From: CAZMNY01 sp964567745
GTDB lineage: Bacteria > Planctomycetota > Planctomycetia > Pirellulales > Pirellulaceae
Assembly: GCA_964567745.1 (NCBI GenBank)
Contig: CAZMNY010000033.1
Span: forward strand, 30,091-94,090
Direction: 5' to 3'
Length of the DNA stretch: 64,000 nucleotides
Position 1 is the first letter of the stretch; each line of letters starts with the position of its first letter. Position numbers and translations under genes: made by a program. Shown here piece after piece: positions 54,287 to 63,730 of this stretch. The notes below the pieces were generated by a model. That model was not told the origin of the DNA. It saw only the letters and a program-made list of their open reading frames with translations, and did not search any database.

Positions 54287-57200
54287 TTACACCCGACGTT
54301 TTTCAAGCTGCATGTTGAGCGCCAGACCCCGAATCTCATTGGTCAAGACGTCAAAGCTGGCTGGCGTGCCGGCTTCCAACGAATTCTCACCCTTGACCAT
54401 CGACTCGTAGATCTTGGTTCGACCCTCAACATCATCGCTCTTGACCGTCAACAATTCCTGCAGAATGTACGCGGCGCCGTACGCCTCGAGCGCCCAGACT
54501 TCCATTTCTCCAAACCTCTGTCCGCCAAACCTCGCCTTACCGCCCAAGGGTTGTTGGGTGATCAGCGAGTATGGTCCTGTGCTGCGGGCGTGGACCTTGT
54601 CGTCGACAAGGTGGTGCAGCTTCAACATGTAGATGTAGCCAACCGTCGTCTCTTGCGAGAGTTGCTCGCCGGTTCGACCATCGTGCAGGCGGATCTTTCC
54701 GTGTTTCGGAAGACCAGCCTCGTCCAGACATTTGTTGATCGTTTCCTCTGAGGCGCCCTCAAAGACTGGCGTCACGGCTTGGAAACCCAGCGCGGCGCCG
54801 GCCCAACCCAAGTGGGTCTCGAGAATTTGCCCGACATTCATCCGGCTCGGCACGCCAAGCGGATTAAGCATGATTTGAATCGGCGTTCCGTCCGGCAGAT
54901 ACGGCATATCTTCGATCGGCAGGATCTTGGCGATAACACCTTTGTTACCGTGGCGACCCGCCATCTTGTCGCCAACCGAAATGGTTCGTTTCGCGGCGAC
55001 GTAAACTTTCACCATCTGCAAGACGCCGCTGCGAAGCTCGTCGCCGCGTTTCATGCTGTTGAGCTTGCGATCCCGCAAGTCGATGGCGTCCTCCACTGAG
55101 CTCCAAGTCGCTTTGTAAATGCCTCGCATTTCAGTAACTCGAGCTTCACTTCGCAGCTTGGCCACAATGGGCTCAAGACGGAAAGTCGTCGCTTGCTCGG
55201 CGATGAATCGCGGATCCTGATCTCGAGTCAAGGGCGTCCCGTCGTCATCCGTCATCGGCTTGCCGAGCACTTTTTCCATTTGCTCGATCATCTCGGCGAA
55301 TGCGGTCGAAATGTCCGCATTGCCTTCGGCTTCAACGTCTTTGAGTTCTTTCTCGAATCGCTTTCGCTCATCTTCCGACAGACTTAGCCGTCGCGAGAAC
55401 TTCTGCGTATCGATCACGATGCCTTCGATGCCGGAGGGCACTTCGAGCGAATCGTTCTTGACGTCTTCACCAGCCCGCCCAAAGATCGCGTGCAGCAGTT
55501 TCTCTTCCGGCGTCAATTCGGTTTTCGATTTCGGCGACACTTTGCCGACGAGAACATCGCCTGGTCGGACAAACGTACCGACTTGCACGATGCCGTTCTC
55601 ATCGAGGTTGCGAAGCGCTTTCTCGCTGACATTGGGAATGTCCCGCGTAAACTCTTCACGACCCAGTTTCGTCTCGCGAATCTCGACATCAAACTCTTCG
55701 ATGTGGATCGAGGTGTATGTGTCGTTATGGACCAGCTCTTGGCTGATGATGATCGCGTCTTCGAAGTTGAACCCGTCAAACGACATAAACCCGACGAGCA
55801 CGTTTCGGCCCAAGGCGAGTTCGCCGCCGCGGGTCGCTGCGCCATCGGCGATCACTTGGCCTCGCTCGACTTTCTCGCCCAAAGCCACGATCGGCTTTTG
55901 GTTCTGGCAAGTTCGCTCGTTCAGGCCAACGAACTTCTTCAGATGGTATGTCTCACCAGCAATTTCAATTCGAGTCGCATCGCAGTACGAGACTTTTCCG
56001 GCACGTTTCGCTCGAACCACCATACTCGAGTTTCGCGCGACTTCTTTTTCAAGTCCGGTCGCCACGATGGGCGGCTCGGCAACAAGCAGCGGAACGGCTT
56101 GCCGCTGCATGTTCGAGCCCATCAAGGCTCGGTTGGCGTCGTCGTGCTCAAGGAACGGGATCAAACCGGCGGAAACGCCGATCATCTGACAAGGAGCGAC
56201 GTCGATGTAGTTGACCATCTCGGGCTGCACAATTTGAAAGTCGGCATGGTGCCGCGCGATCAAACTGGCGCCGCCTTGAATCTTGTCGTCGACAACAAAG
56301 GTGTCCGCCGGCGCCACGTAAGCTTCCGCTTCTTCGTCCGCCCGCAACCACTCGACCTCGTCGGTCAACTTGCCCTTCTTCACTCGGCGATAAGGCGTGA
56401 CGAGGAAACCGTAGTCATCCACGCTGGCGTAAATCGCCAGGCTCGAAATCAGACCGATGTTCGTACCTTCCGGCGTCTCAATCGGGCAAATCCGTCCGTA
56501 GTGAGAAATGTGAACGTCGCGAACTTCAAAGCCAGCTCGCTTGCGATTGAGGCCGCCGGGGCCGAGGGCCGAAAGACGCCGCTCGTGAGTTAACTGCGAC
56601 AGCGGGTTGGTCTGGTCGACAACCTGCGACAACTCGCCGCGTCCAAAGAAGTACTCGATCGCGGCCGAGATGCTTTTCGGATTGATCAGGCTTCGCGGAG
56701 TCATGTCGTCCGCATCCTTCAAACTCATCCGCTCCTGCACGGTTCGGCGAAGCTTGAGGAATCCTTTGCGGAGTTCATCGGACGCGAGCTCATCAATCGT
56801 CCTGAGCCGGCGATTTCCGAGGTGATCGATATCGTCGATCTGAGCTTCGCCGCCAGACGTGCTGAGTTCAATCAAGTACTTGACCGCGGCGATAAGATCG
56901 TCGGGCCGCAGCGTCATCTCATTGTCGGAGACGTTGAGCTGCAGTTTGCGATTGATGCGGAATCGACCGACTCGACCCAGTCGATATCGATTGACGTCGT
57001 AGAACTTTTCTTTGAACAGCGTCTTCGCTTGGTGCAGCGCCGGCGGGTTGCCGGGACGCAGTCGCTGGTAAATCCGCAGCAACGCTTCTTCATGGCTCGA
57101 CGTGTTGTCGTCAGCCAAGCTATTGAAGACCAGAGGCGACTTGGGCACCTCCATGACTTCGACTTTCTTGACGCCGGAAGTGCAGATCAACTCGGCCGCG

Positions 57201-58006
57201 TTCTTCGTAACTTTGTGTCCCGCTTCGACGATGATCTCGCCGGCTCGGTCGCTCTTGGCCGGGTAGACAATGTCGTCAACAGCGATCTTGCCTTCGACCT
57301 TAACAACGCTGCGACCGTCGACAATCTTCTCGACACTACTGTCGTAAAAGACTCGCAGAACGTCAGCGTCGGTTCCATACTTGGGATCCATCGCACGCAA
57401 TAGCGTGATGGCCGAAAACTTACCGCTTTGGTCGATTCGAACGCTCAACAAGTCTTTCTTGGTGACGTTGACTTCGATCCAACTTCCTCGCTCCGGAATC
57501 ACGCGGCAACTGGCCAGCTTACGATCGGAGGTGGTGTCTTGCTCTTCGACAAAGTCGACGCCCGGACTTCGGTGAAGCTGGCTGACAACAACACGCTCGG
57601 CACCGTTGATAATGAACTCACCGCCGCCCAGCATGACGGGCATGTCGCCCAAATAGACCTCTTCTTCAACGGGCTCTTCTTTGTTGAGCCGCAGCCAAAC
57701 GCGAAACGGACGTCCGTATGTGAGCCTCAATTGCCGACACTCTTCGGGAGTGTATCGCGGCTTTCCCAACTCGTACCGCAGGTACTCTAAGTTGATCGAC
57801 TTATCGTAACTCTCGATCGGGAAGATCTCGCGAAGCACTCCTTCGAGTCCTTGATCTTTCCGATTCTCGGAGTCGCGATCGTCTTGCAAAAACTCTTTGT
57901 AGCTGGCGGTTTGAATTTCGGTCAGGTCGGGCATTTCCGCCGCGAGGTCCTTACCAAACATACGAACAGACTTAGGCGCCAAACGGCGATTGGCAGTGGT
58001 AGCCAT
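54287..58006 (-). CDS. rpoB: DNA-directed RNA polymerase beta subunit
   Basis: Beta forms with beta' the active centre and the rifampicin pocket. The 1239-residue protein has ERVVVSQLHRSPGV near 137, the rifampicin region at 456-481 (GELSQVVDQTNPLSQLTHERRLSAL), GPGGLNRKRAGFEVRDVH and the C-terminal GGKARFGGQRFGEMEVWALEAYGAAYILQE. Asp 464, His 474 and Ser 479, equal to E. coli D516, H526 and S531, are kept. Before it, a 257-bp gap with a hairpin follows rplL. Confidence 0.98.
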   Translation of the reverse strand: MATTANRRLAPKSVRMFGKDLAAEMPDLTEIQTASYKEFLQDDRDSENRKDQGLEGVLREIFPIESYDKSINLEYLRYELGKPRYTPEECRQLRLTYGRPFRVWLRLNKEEPVEEEVYLGDMPVMLGGGEFIINGAERVVVSQLHRSPGVDFVEEQDTTSDRKLASCRVIPERGSWIEVNVTKKDLLSVRIDQSGKFSAITLLRAMDPKYGTDADVLRVFYDSSVEKIVDGRSVVKVEGKIAVDDIVYPAKSDRAGEIIVEAGHKVTKNAAELICTSGVKKVEVMEVPKSPLVFNSLADDNTSSHEEALLRIYQRLRPGNPPALHQAKTLFKEKFYDVNRYRLGRVGRFRINRKLQLNVSDNEMTLRPDDLIAAVKYLIELSTSGGEAQIDDIDHLGNRRLRTIDELASDELRKGFLKLRRTVQERMSLKDADDMTPRSLINPKSISAAIEYFFGRGELSQVVDQTNPLSQLTHERRLSALGPGGLNRKRAGFEVRDVHISHYGRICPIETPEGTNIGLISSLAIYASVDDYGFLVTPYRRVKKGKLTDEVEWLRADEEAEAYVAPADTFVVDDKIQGGASLIARHHADFQIVQPEMVNYIDVAPCQMIGVSAGLIPFLEHDDANRALMGSNMQRQAVPLLVAEPPIVATGLEKEVARNSSMVVRAKRAGKVSYCDATRIEIAGETYHLKKFVGLNERTCQNQKPIVALGEKVERGQVIADGAATRGGELALGRNVLVGFMSFDGFNFEDAIIISQELVHNDTYTSIHIEEFDVEIRETKLGREEFTRDIPNVSEKALRNLDENGIVQVGTFVRPGDVLVGKVSPKSKTELTPEEKLLHAIFGRAGEDVKNDSLEVPSGIEGIVIDTQKFSRRLSLSEDERKRFEKELKDVEAEGNADISTAFAEMIEQMEKVLGKPMTDDDGTPLTRDQDPRFIAEQATTFRLEPIVAKLRSEARVTEMRGIYKATWSSVEDAIDLRDRKLNSMKRGDELRSGVLQMVKVYVAAKRTISVGDKMAGRHGNKGVIAKILPIEDMPYLPDGTPIQIMLNPLGVPSRMNVGQILETHLGWAGAALGFQAVTPVFEGASEETINKCLDEAGLPKHGKIRLHDGRTGEQLSQETTVGYIYMLKLHHLVDDKVHARSTGPYSLITQQPLGGKARFGGQRFGEMEVWALEAYGAAYILQELLTVKSDDVEGRTKIYESMVKGENSLEAGTPASFDVLTNEIRGLALNMQLEKRRV

Positions 58007-58211
58007 AAGTGAGCGGGCTCCTAGTGGTCAATCCACGATGAGACAGATGGTTCGAACGTGGTTAGCACGCGAGGCGGCATGCAAGTTGGGAGAGGCGGCC
58101 AGCGGCAGCCAGTTAAGGATTCGATGGGCGCGTACCTTCCCCAGGGCCAAGACAAGCACGGTTTTTGCGAACGGCTTGATTGGGAACCGATTGAACAAGC
58201 AAATTCACCCG

Positions 58212-58229
58212 CGTCGCTGTCCAGCGACG
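58212..58229. other. Hairpin in the rplL-rpoB gap
   Basis: CGTCGCT and AGCGACG form a 7-bp stem with a 4-nt loop in the 257-bp gap. No T run follows. In E. coli this gap holds an attenuator and a processing site, so a similar role is possible. Confidence 0.35.
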
Positions 58230-58263
58230 GCGACGCTTTGAGGGAGAGTCGTTAGTGACCTGC

Positions 58264-58665
58264 TTACTTGAGCTCGACCGAAGCACCCGCTTCTTCGAGT
58301 TCGGCTTTGACTTTTTCCGCTTCGTCTTTGTCGACTTTTTCCTTGATCGTGGCCGGAGTGGCTTCGACCAGTTTCTTCGACTCGATCAACGAATTGCCGG
58401 TCAAGTTCTTGACGACCTTGACGACGTTCAGCTTCTTGTCGCCGAAGCCAGTCAGGATCACGTCGAATTCGGTCTGCTCGACTTCAGCAGCTCCGCCTTC
58501 GGCTGGTGCCATCATGACGGCGCCGCCGCCAGCGGCCGGCTCGATGCCGTGCTCGTCTTTGATGTAGTCGCTGAGCTCTTTGGCTTGCTTGAGAGTGAGA
58601 CCAACGATCTTGTCACCGAGATCTTTCAGGTCTTGGTCGATCGTTGCGGTTGCTTCTTCGGACAT
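58264..58665 (-). CDS. rplL: 50S ribosomal protein L7/L12
   Basis: L7/L12 forms the flexible stalk that recruits translation GTPases. The 133-residue protein has the helical N-domain (LGDKIVGLTLKQAKELSDYI), an Ala/Gly-rich hinge, and the C-domain (EFDVILTGFGDKKLNVVKVVKNLTGNSLIESKKLVEATPATIKE) that binds EF-Tu and EF-G. After rplJ. Confidence 0.97.
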   Translation of the reverse strand: MSEEATATIDQDLKDLGDKIVGLTLKQAKELSDYIKDEHGIEPAAGGGAVMMAPAEGGAAEVEQTEFDVILTGFGDKKLNVVKVVKNLTGNSLIESKKLVEATPATIKEKVDKDEAEKVKAELEEAGASVELK

Positions 58666-58782
58666 GGGGGGAGGACCCTTTCTCTAACTGTTGCACCCTG
58701 ATGCACCGTCGCGGAGTCTTGCGGTGAGATGCGTAGGAGTGCGTTTCGGAAGTTGGCTTTTGTGTTTATAAAATGGGCGAGA

Positions 58783-59307
58783 CTATTCGGATTCGCCGTC
58801 GGCGACTTGCTCGATTTGACTGGCAACGGCGCCGCCAGAAGCGATCATTTGCGAGGACAATGCGGCGCCAGGCGCCAAGGCTTGCCCAACCAGGATAGAG
58901 ATCTGCTCAAGGCGACTCGGCCACTTGCTGATCTCAATCACTCGCTCAGCCGTCAGCTGTTCGCCGTCCATGACGCCTCCGCGCGCGCCAAAGTTTTCGA
59001 ACTCGACGTCCTTTTCGATGGCGGCGACTTCTTTGGCCAGCGAGACAAAATCTTCGGCACCCCAGACCAGGGCGAGCGTTCCCTCCATATCGTTGAAGGC
59101 GTTTTCCAACCCGGTGCCGGCGGTTGCCCGCTGAGCCAGACTGTTCTTCACGACGAGGAGGTTGATACTTTTCTCTCGCAATCGCCTACGCAGTGCGACC
59201 GTCGAGTTGGCGTCCATTCCGATTACGTTCACCAACAGGGCGTCGTCCACGCCCTCCAGGCGTCCGGCAACATCCTTCGTTAGCAAATTCTTGACGTATT
59301 TACTCAT
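58783..59307 (-). CDS. rplJ: 50S ribosomal protein L10
   Basis: L10 anchors the L7/L12 dimers to the ribosome stalk. The 174-residue protein has VKNLLTKDVAGRLEG and LLVVKNSLAQRATAGTGLE, and ends ASQIEQVADGESE. No long leader precedes it (63 bp after rplA), so the E. coli-type L10 leader is not evident. Confidence 0.95.
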   Translation of the reverse strand: MSKYVKNLLTKDVAGRLEGVDDALLVNVIGMDANSTVALRRRLREKSINLLVVKNSLAQRATAGTGLENAFNDMEGTLALVWGAEDFVSLAKEVAAIEKDVEFENFGARGGVMDGEQLTAERVIEISKWPSRLEQISILVGQALAPGAALSSQMIASGGAVASQIEQVADGESE

Positions 59308-59370
59308 GACAATTTCAACCGTCTGAAGGTTCTTTCGTTACGCGTTTGTCCGTTCGAGCATTGGGCGCCG

Positions 59371-60051
59371 CTAAGCAGCGACCTTAACTCCCGGACTCAT
59401 CGTCGCAGCAATCGAAATACCGCGGACATAGGTTCCCTTGACCGCGATCGGCTTGAGCCCATTAATGTGCCTGATGAAGAACTCGATGTTCTCCAACAGT
59501 TTCTCTTTATCAAAACTCATCCGCCCGACGACTGCGTGGACGTTGCCGCCCGAATCGTTGCGGAACTCGACTTTACCGGCCTTGTATTCCTTGACGATTG
59601 TGCCGACGTCCATCGTGACCGTCCCGGCTCGCGGCGAAGGCATCAGGCCTCGAGGACCCAGCACGCGTCCAAGCGGACCGACCAAGCCCATCATGTCCGG
59701 AGCGGCGATGCAGGCGTCGAAATCCGTCCAGCCATCCTTGATCTTCTTGGCCAACTCTTCTTGACCGACCTCATCAGCCCCGGCGGCAAGCGCTTCTTCG
59801 ACCTTATCGCCTTTGGCGAATACGATCACGCGTTGCGACTTCCCAATACCATTGGGAAGCACGAGCGAACCGCGAATGAGTTGATCAGCCTGCTTTGGAT
59901 CGATTCCCAAACGGAAATGGATCTCGACTGACTGATCAAATTTAGCCGCGCCATCAAACTGCTTGAGCACGTCAATTGCGTCGGCCAGAGCGATCGGCTC
60001 TTCCGGCGTTTTCTTGACGAACTGATTCCAAGTTTTGGATCGCTTTCCCAT
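59371..60051 (-). CDS. rplA: 50S ribosomal protein L1
   Basis: L1 forms the mobile stalk near the E site and often represses its own operon. The 226-residue protein has SVEIHFRLGIDPKQADQLIRGSLVLPNGIGK, the core APDMMGLVGPLGRVLGPRGLMPSPRAGTVT, and the end VKGTYVRGISIAATMSPG. After rplK by 5 bp. Confidence 0.98.
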   Translation of the reverse strand: MGKRSKTWNQFVKKTPEEPIALADAIDVLKQFDGAAKFDQSVEIHFRLGIDPKQADQLIRGSLVLPNGIGKSQRVIVFAKGDKVEEALAAGADEVGQEELAKKIKDGWTDFDACIAAPDMMGLVGPLGRVLGPRGLMPSPRAGTVTMDVGTIVKEYKAGKVEFRNDSGGNVHAVVGRMSFDKEKLLENIEFFIRHINGLKPIAVKGTYVRGISIAATMSPGVKVAA

Positions 60052-60056
60052 TTTTA

Positions 60057-60482
60057 TTACCCTTCAACCTCGATACCCATACTGCGAGCGGTACCCTCGA
60101 TCAGACGGCGAGCATGCTCGAGGTCACGCGCATTCAGGTCTTTCATTTTCTTTTCGCAGATGTCGTCAATCTGCGCCATGGTGACTTTACCGACCTTGTC
60201 AACGTTGGGAACGCCGGAGCCCTTGGCAATGCCGGCCGCCTGCTTGAGCAGCGAGGAGGCGGGAGGGCTTTTACAGACAAAGTCGAACGAACGGTCGTTG
60301 TAAACCGTGACGATGACCGGAATCGGAGTCCCGTTGTACTCTTTTGTGCGGTCGTTGAACTGCTGAACGAATTGGCCCAAGTTGATGCCGTACTTACCGA
60401 GCGACGTTCCGACAGGAGGCGCCGGAGTGGCTTGTCCGCCGGGAACTTGGAACTTTGCTTCGCCTGTGACTTGCTTGGCCAT
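60057..60482 (-). CDS. rplK: 50S ribosomal protein L11
   Basis: L11 sits at the stalk base and is needed for RelA activation and thiopeptide binding. The 141-residue protein has AKFQVPGGQATPAPPVGTSLGKYGINLGQFVQQFN and PPASSLLKQAAGIAKGSG. Normal length. Downstream of nusG by 78 bp. Confidence 0.98.
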   Translation of the reverse strand: MAKQVTGEAKFQVPGGQATPAPPVGTSLGKYGINLGQFVQQFNDRTKEYNGTPIPVIVTVYNDRSFDFVCKSPPASSLLKQAAGIAKGSGVPNVDKVGKVTMAQIDDICEKKMKDLNARDLEHARRLIEGTARSMGIEVEG

Positions 60483-60560
60483 GTCGTGACTTTAATCCTT
60501 GACTCGATGGTCAGTGGACGCGGTGGGACGTCTGGGAAAATACAGAGACGAGAACGAAGA

Positions 60561-61409
60561 CTACATTGCCTCGATCTGCCAATGCTCCAACTCCACGGGC
60601 GTGGGTCTGCCAAAAATACTAATGATCACCGTTACGCGGCCATGCGTTGCATCGATCGACTCAACCTCTCCCTCAAAGTTGAGGAAGTTGCCGTCCTTGA
60701 CCCGAACACGATCCTCAGGATTGAAGGGGATGTCGATACGGGGTCCGACTTCATCCTCTTCATCTTCCTCTTGCGGCTTGGCAATAATCCGCTCGACTTC
60801 GTTCGCGTCCATCGGCGTCGGCTTGCCTGCCGAGCCGGTGAAGTCGCCAATCCCGCTCGTCTCACGCACGAGAAACCAGGATTCGTCGGTGATCGCCATG
60901 TGGACCATAATGTAGCCCGGATAGAGCTTTCGCTTCACCGTGCGCTTGCGGCCCGTCTTCGTGAACTCGACCACATCCTCAGTCGGAACCACGACGTCTT
61001 CAAAGAAATCGTCGAGCCCGTGCATCTTGACTCGACGAACTAACGCCTCGCGAATCGAATCCTCTCGATTCACCTGAACCTTCAAAATGTACCAATGCTT
61101 CTCGACGTCATCCGCCGGCTCATCCTCGATCAACTCGAGCGGCTCTACCGGACCTTCGTCGACTTGCTCTTCATCATCGTCATCGAACTCTTCAACCTCA
61201 GCCGAATCTGCCGACGCCTCGTCGCTCTCGGAACTCGCGCCGTCATCCGCAACCGCTTCGGCAGTTCCTGCCGACTCGACAGCTTCCGTCGGCTCGACAG
61301 CTTCCGTCGGCTCGACAACCTGCTCAGCAGCAGAATCGTTCGACTCCTGCGCAGCGGGATCGGCAACCACTTGAGGCTCGTTGTCCACGCTTTTCGATTC
61401 GTCGCTCAC
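60561..61409 (-). CDS. nusG: Transcription termination/antitermination protein NusG, acidic N-terminal extension
   Basis: NusG joins RNA polymerase to Rho or the ribosome. The NGN domain begins near residue 104 (KHWYILKVQVNREDSIREAL), includes KRKLYPGYIMVHM, and the KOW domain (VRVKDGNFLNFEGEVESIDATHGRVTVIISIFGRPTPVELE) ends the protein. Before NGN there are about 100 acidic residues (Glu, Asp, Ala, Ser, with a VEPTEA repeat), and an acidic loop (EEDEEDE) lies between the domains. The start is taken as GTG at 61409, with AGGGGAG just upstream; ATG at 61445 is possible but lacks a good ribosome-binding site. Confidence 0.94.
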   Translation of the reverse strand: MSDESKSVDNEPQVVADPAAQESNDSAAEQVVEPTEAVEPTEAVESAGTAEAVADDGASSESDEASADSAEVEEFDDDDEEQVDEGPVEPLELIEDEPADDVEKHWYILKVQVNREDSIREALVRRVKMHGLDDFFEDVVVPTEDVVEFTKTGRKRTVKRKLYPGYIMVHMAITDESWFLVRETSGIGDFTGSAGKPTPMDANEVERIIAKPQEEDEEDEVGPRIDIPFNPEDRVRVKDGNFLNFEGEVESIDATHGRVTVIISIFGRPTPVELEHWQIEAM

Positions 61410-61460
61410 CTTGCTCCCCTCTACAGATCGCCGATCAGTCGCCATCGCCTAGCATCACTA

Positions 61461-61922
61461 TTACGTTCTCAACACACCAAGCCATGAGAACAACCAACCC
61501 CAGACAAAGTCGAATGCGAAGAGCATGAAGACCATGATAAAAATCACCACGATCACCACGATCGAATGCCGGTACAATTCAAGGCGAGACGGCCAGGAGA
61601 CCTTGGCCATCTCCGCCTCAACTGCAATCAAAAAGTCGGCGAACTTGGGCACGTTCACCATTCGATAGGCAAGCCATAGACCGCCTACGAGAACCACGCC
61701 AGCAATCGCATAAATCAGCGAATCACTCATCCAAGCCGACTTGGCCGCTTCCACTTTCGCGCTGAGAAACACGTTCAGGCGCCAAGAAGCCAAGACAAAC
61801 ACGGTGGCCACGGCGGCAAAAGTAACCTGCCGAGCAATCTTGCCCTGACTGCGTTTATACAGCCCGACCTGAAACACCTCACGAAGAAACTCATTCTTCG
61901 CTACGGCAGTTTCTTTGGACAT
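61461..61922 (-). CDS. secE: Preprotein translocase subunit SecE
   Basis: SecE clamps SecY in the translocase. The 153-residue protein has three membrane helices: two extra N-terminal ones (about 33-53 and 68-88) and the essential C-terminal one. Before the last comes the conserved amphipathic EAEMAKVSWPSRLELYRHSIVV. The three-helix form resembles E. coli SecE. ATG at 61922 has GGGGAG upstream. Between tRNA-Trp and nusG. Confidence 0.95.
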   Translation of the reverse strand: MSKETAVAKNEFLREVFQVGLYKRSQGKIARQVTFAAVATVFVLASWRLNVFLSAKVEAAKSAWMSDSLIYAIAGVVLVGGLWLAYRMVNVPKFADFLIAVEAEMAKVSWPSRLELYRHSIVVIVVIFIMVFMLFAFDFVWGWLFSWLGVLRT

Positions 61923-62034
61923 CACAACTCCCCAAACATCAACCGGCAAGTGGTAACCGTAACGCTGGTCGACCCTCCGGACCGGCGAGCCAACCTCAAT
62001 TCAAAAATGGCAGACTCTACAGCAAACTAAAAAA

Positions 62035-62110
62035 TGGCAGGGGCGGAGGGAATCGAACTCTCAACCTCTGGTTTTGGAGACCAGCGCTCTGCCAATTGAG
62101 CTACACCCCT
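62035..62110 (-). tRNA. tRNA-Trp (anticodon CCA)
   Basis: Cloverleaf on the minus strand: acceptor AGGGGTG / CGCCCCT, D-arm GCTC-AATTGGCA-GAGC, anticodon stem CTGGT / ACCAG region with anticodon CCA, T-arm with TTCGATT loop. The terminal CCA is encoded (62035-62037 complement). It lies between tuf and secE, as in several bacterial phyla. Confidence 0.95.
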
Positions 62111-62144
62111 GCAAAGGCGACACCGAAGCGTCGCGTTCAGAGCA

Positions 62145-63341
62145 TCATTCGACGATCTTGGTGACAACACCTGACCCAACCGTTCGACCACCTTCGCGAA
62201 TGGCGAATCGGACACCGTCGTCCATGGCGATCGGCTTGTGCATCTCGACAACCACTTTGACATTGTCGCCAGGCATGCACATTTCCGCATCGACCAAATT
62301 GGTCGTGCCCGTGACGTCCGTCGTTCGGAAGTAGAACTGAGGTCGGTAGCCGCTGAAGAACGGGGTCTTTCGGCCGCCTTCTTCATTCGACAGACAATAG
62401 ACTTCAGCTTCAAATTTCGTGTGAGGCGTGATCGAACCGGGCTTGGCCAGCACTTGACCACGCTCGATTTCATCTCGCTTGACGCCACGCAGCAAGCAAC
62501 CAACGTTGTCACCCGCCATGCCTTCGTCCATCAACTTGCGAAACATCTCAACGCCAGTGCAGGTTGTCTTACGAGATTCGGCGTGCAAACCGACGATCTC
62601 AACTTCCTCACCAACCTTGACCTTGCCACGCTCGATACGACCCGTAGCGACCGTACCACGACCTTCGATCGAGAACACGTCTTCGATCGCCATCAGGAAC
62701 GGCTTGTCTTCTTCACGCGGCGGCTCAGCAATGTAGCTGTCGATGGCATCCATCAACTCATCAATGCACTTGCGAGCACTCTCGTCGCCAGGCTTCTGCG
62801 AGGCGGGAAGAGCCGATCCGCGAACGATCGGAATGTCGTCGCCCGGGAAATCGTACTTGCTGAGCAATTCGCGAATTTCCAACTCAACCAAGTCGAGCAG
62901 TTCGTCGTCGTCGACCAAGTCAACCTTGTTCATGAAGACAACGATGTACGGCACATCGACCTGACGAGCGAGCAACACGTGCTCTTTGGTTTGCGGCATC
63001 GGGCCGTCTGCAGACGAGACAACCAGAATCGCACCGTCCATCTGGGCGGCACCGGTGATCATGTTCTTAATAAAGTCGGCGTGGCCCGGGCAATCGATGT
63101 GGGCGTAGTGCCGATTTTCCGTCTCGTACTCGACGTGAGCGACGGCGATAGTCACCGTCTTGGTCGCATCACGGACCGTACCGCCTTTTGCGATGTCGGA
63201 ATACGCCTTTACTTCGGCGAACCCCTTCTCAGCCTGACAAGCGAGAATCGCACAGGTCAGGGTGGTTTTTCCATGATCAATATGGCCAATCGTGCCAACA
63301 TTGACATGCGGTTTAGTACGTTCGAAAGTCGCCTTGGCCAT
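62145..63341 (-). CDS. tuf: Elongation factor Tu with altered switch I
   Basis: EF-Tu carries aminoacyl-tRNA to the ribosome. The 398-residue protein has the P-loop GHIDHGKT (19-26), DCPGH (83-87, His 87 being the catalytic histidine), NKVD, and the SALP/A motif. Domains 2-3 are normal (RGTVATGRIERGKVKVGEEVEIVG; PFFSGYRPQFYFR). In the switch I loop (46-67) the usual APEE-x-x-RGITIN is replaced by GGTVRDATKTVTIAV: the Arg-Gly pair is lost and two residues are added, but Thr 64 (E. coli Thr 62) is retained. Start ATG at 63341 is the family start. It heads the protein-coding part of the supercluster after four tRNA genes. Confidence 0.98.
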   Translation of the reverse strand: MAKATFERTKPHVNVGTIGHIDHGKTTLTCAILACQAEKGFAEVKAYSDIAKGGTVRDATKTVTIAVAHVEYETENRHYAHIDCPGHADFIKNMITGAAQMDGAILVVSSADGPMPQTKEHVLLARQVDVPYIVVFMNKVDLVDDDELLDLVELEIRELLSKYDFPGDDIPIVRGSALPASQKPGDESARKCIDELMDAIDSYIAEPPREEDKPFLMAIEDVFSIEGRGTVATGRIERGKVKVGEEVEIVGLHAESRKTTCTGVEMFRKLMDEGMAGDNVGCLLRGVKRDEIERGQVLAKPGSITPHTKFEAEVYCLSNEEGGRKTPFFSGYRPQFYFRTTDVTGTTNLVDAEMCMPGDNVKVVVEMHKPIAMDDGVRFAIREGGRTVGSGVVTKIVE

Positions 63342-63406
63342 TGCTTTCTTCACCTGATTAACAAGATTTCAAACTTACCGAACCCAATGTCGGTGCCATT
63401 AACGAG

Positions 63407-63479
<73 letters not shown>

Positions 63480-63541
63480 CGGATCGCAACTGAGTTCTCC
63501 GGGAGCGTTCCGCCCACAGCCGCCGGCATCGAGCCACCAAA

Positions 63542-63612
63542 AGCGGGTGAAGGGAATCGAACCCTCGTCTTCAGCTTGGAAGGCTGTGGCTCTACCATTG
63601 AGCTACACCCGC
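63542..63612 (-). tRNA. tRNA-Gly (anticodon TCC)
   Basis: Acceptor GCGGGTG / CACCCGC, D-arm GCTC-AATGGTA-GAGC, anticodon loop CTTCCAA (anticodon TCC) on a CAGC / GCTG stem (the outermost pair is A-A), and a T-arm with TTCGATT. CCA is not encoded. Confidence 0.94.
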
Positions 63613-63730
63613 GTTCTCCAAAGAAGGACCAAGTCCCCCCAATCCCATTCCTCACTCAAAAAACCTTCACGCGGGAACCAAAAACACTCACCCCACGCTC
63701 CATATTCAATTGGCCACTTGCGTCGCCAAG

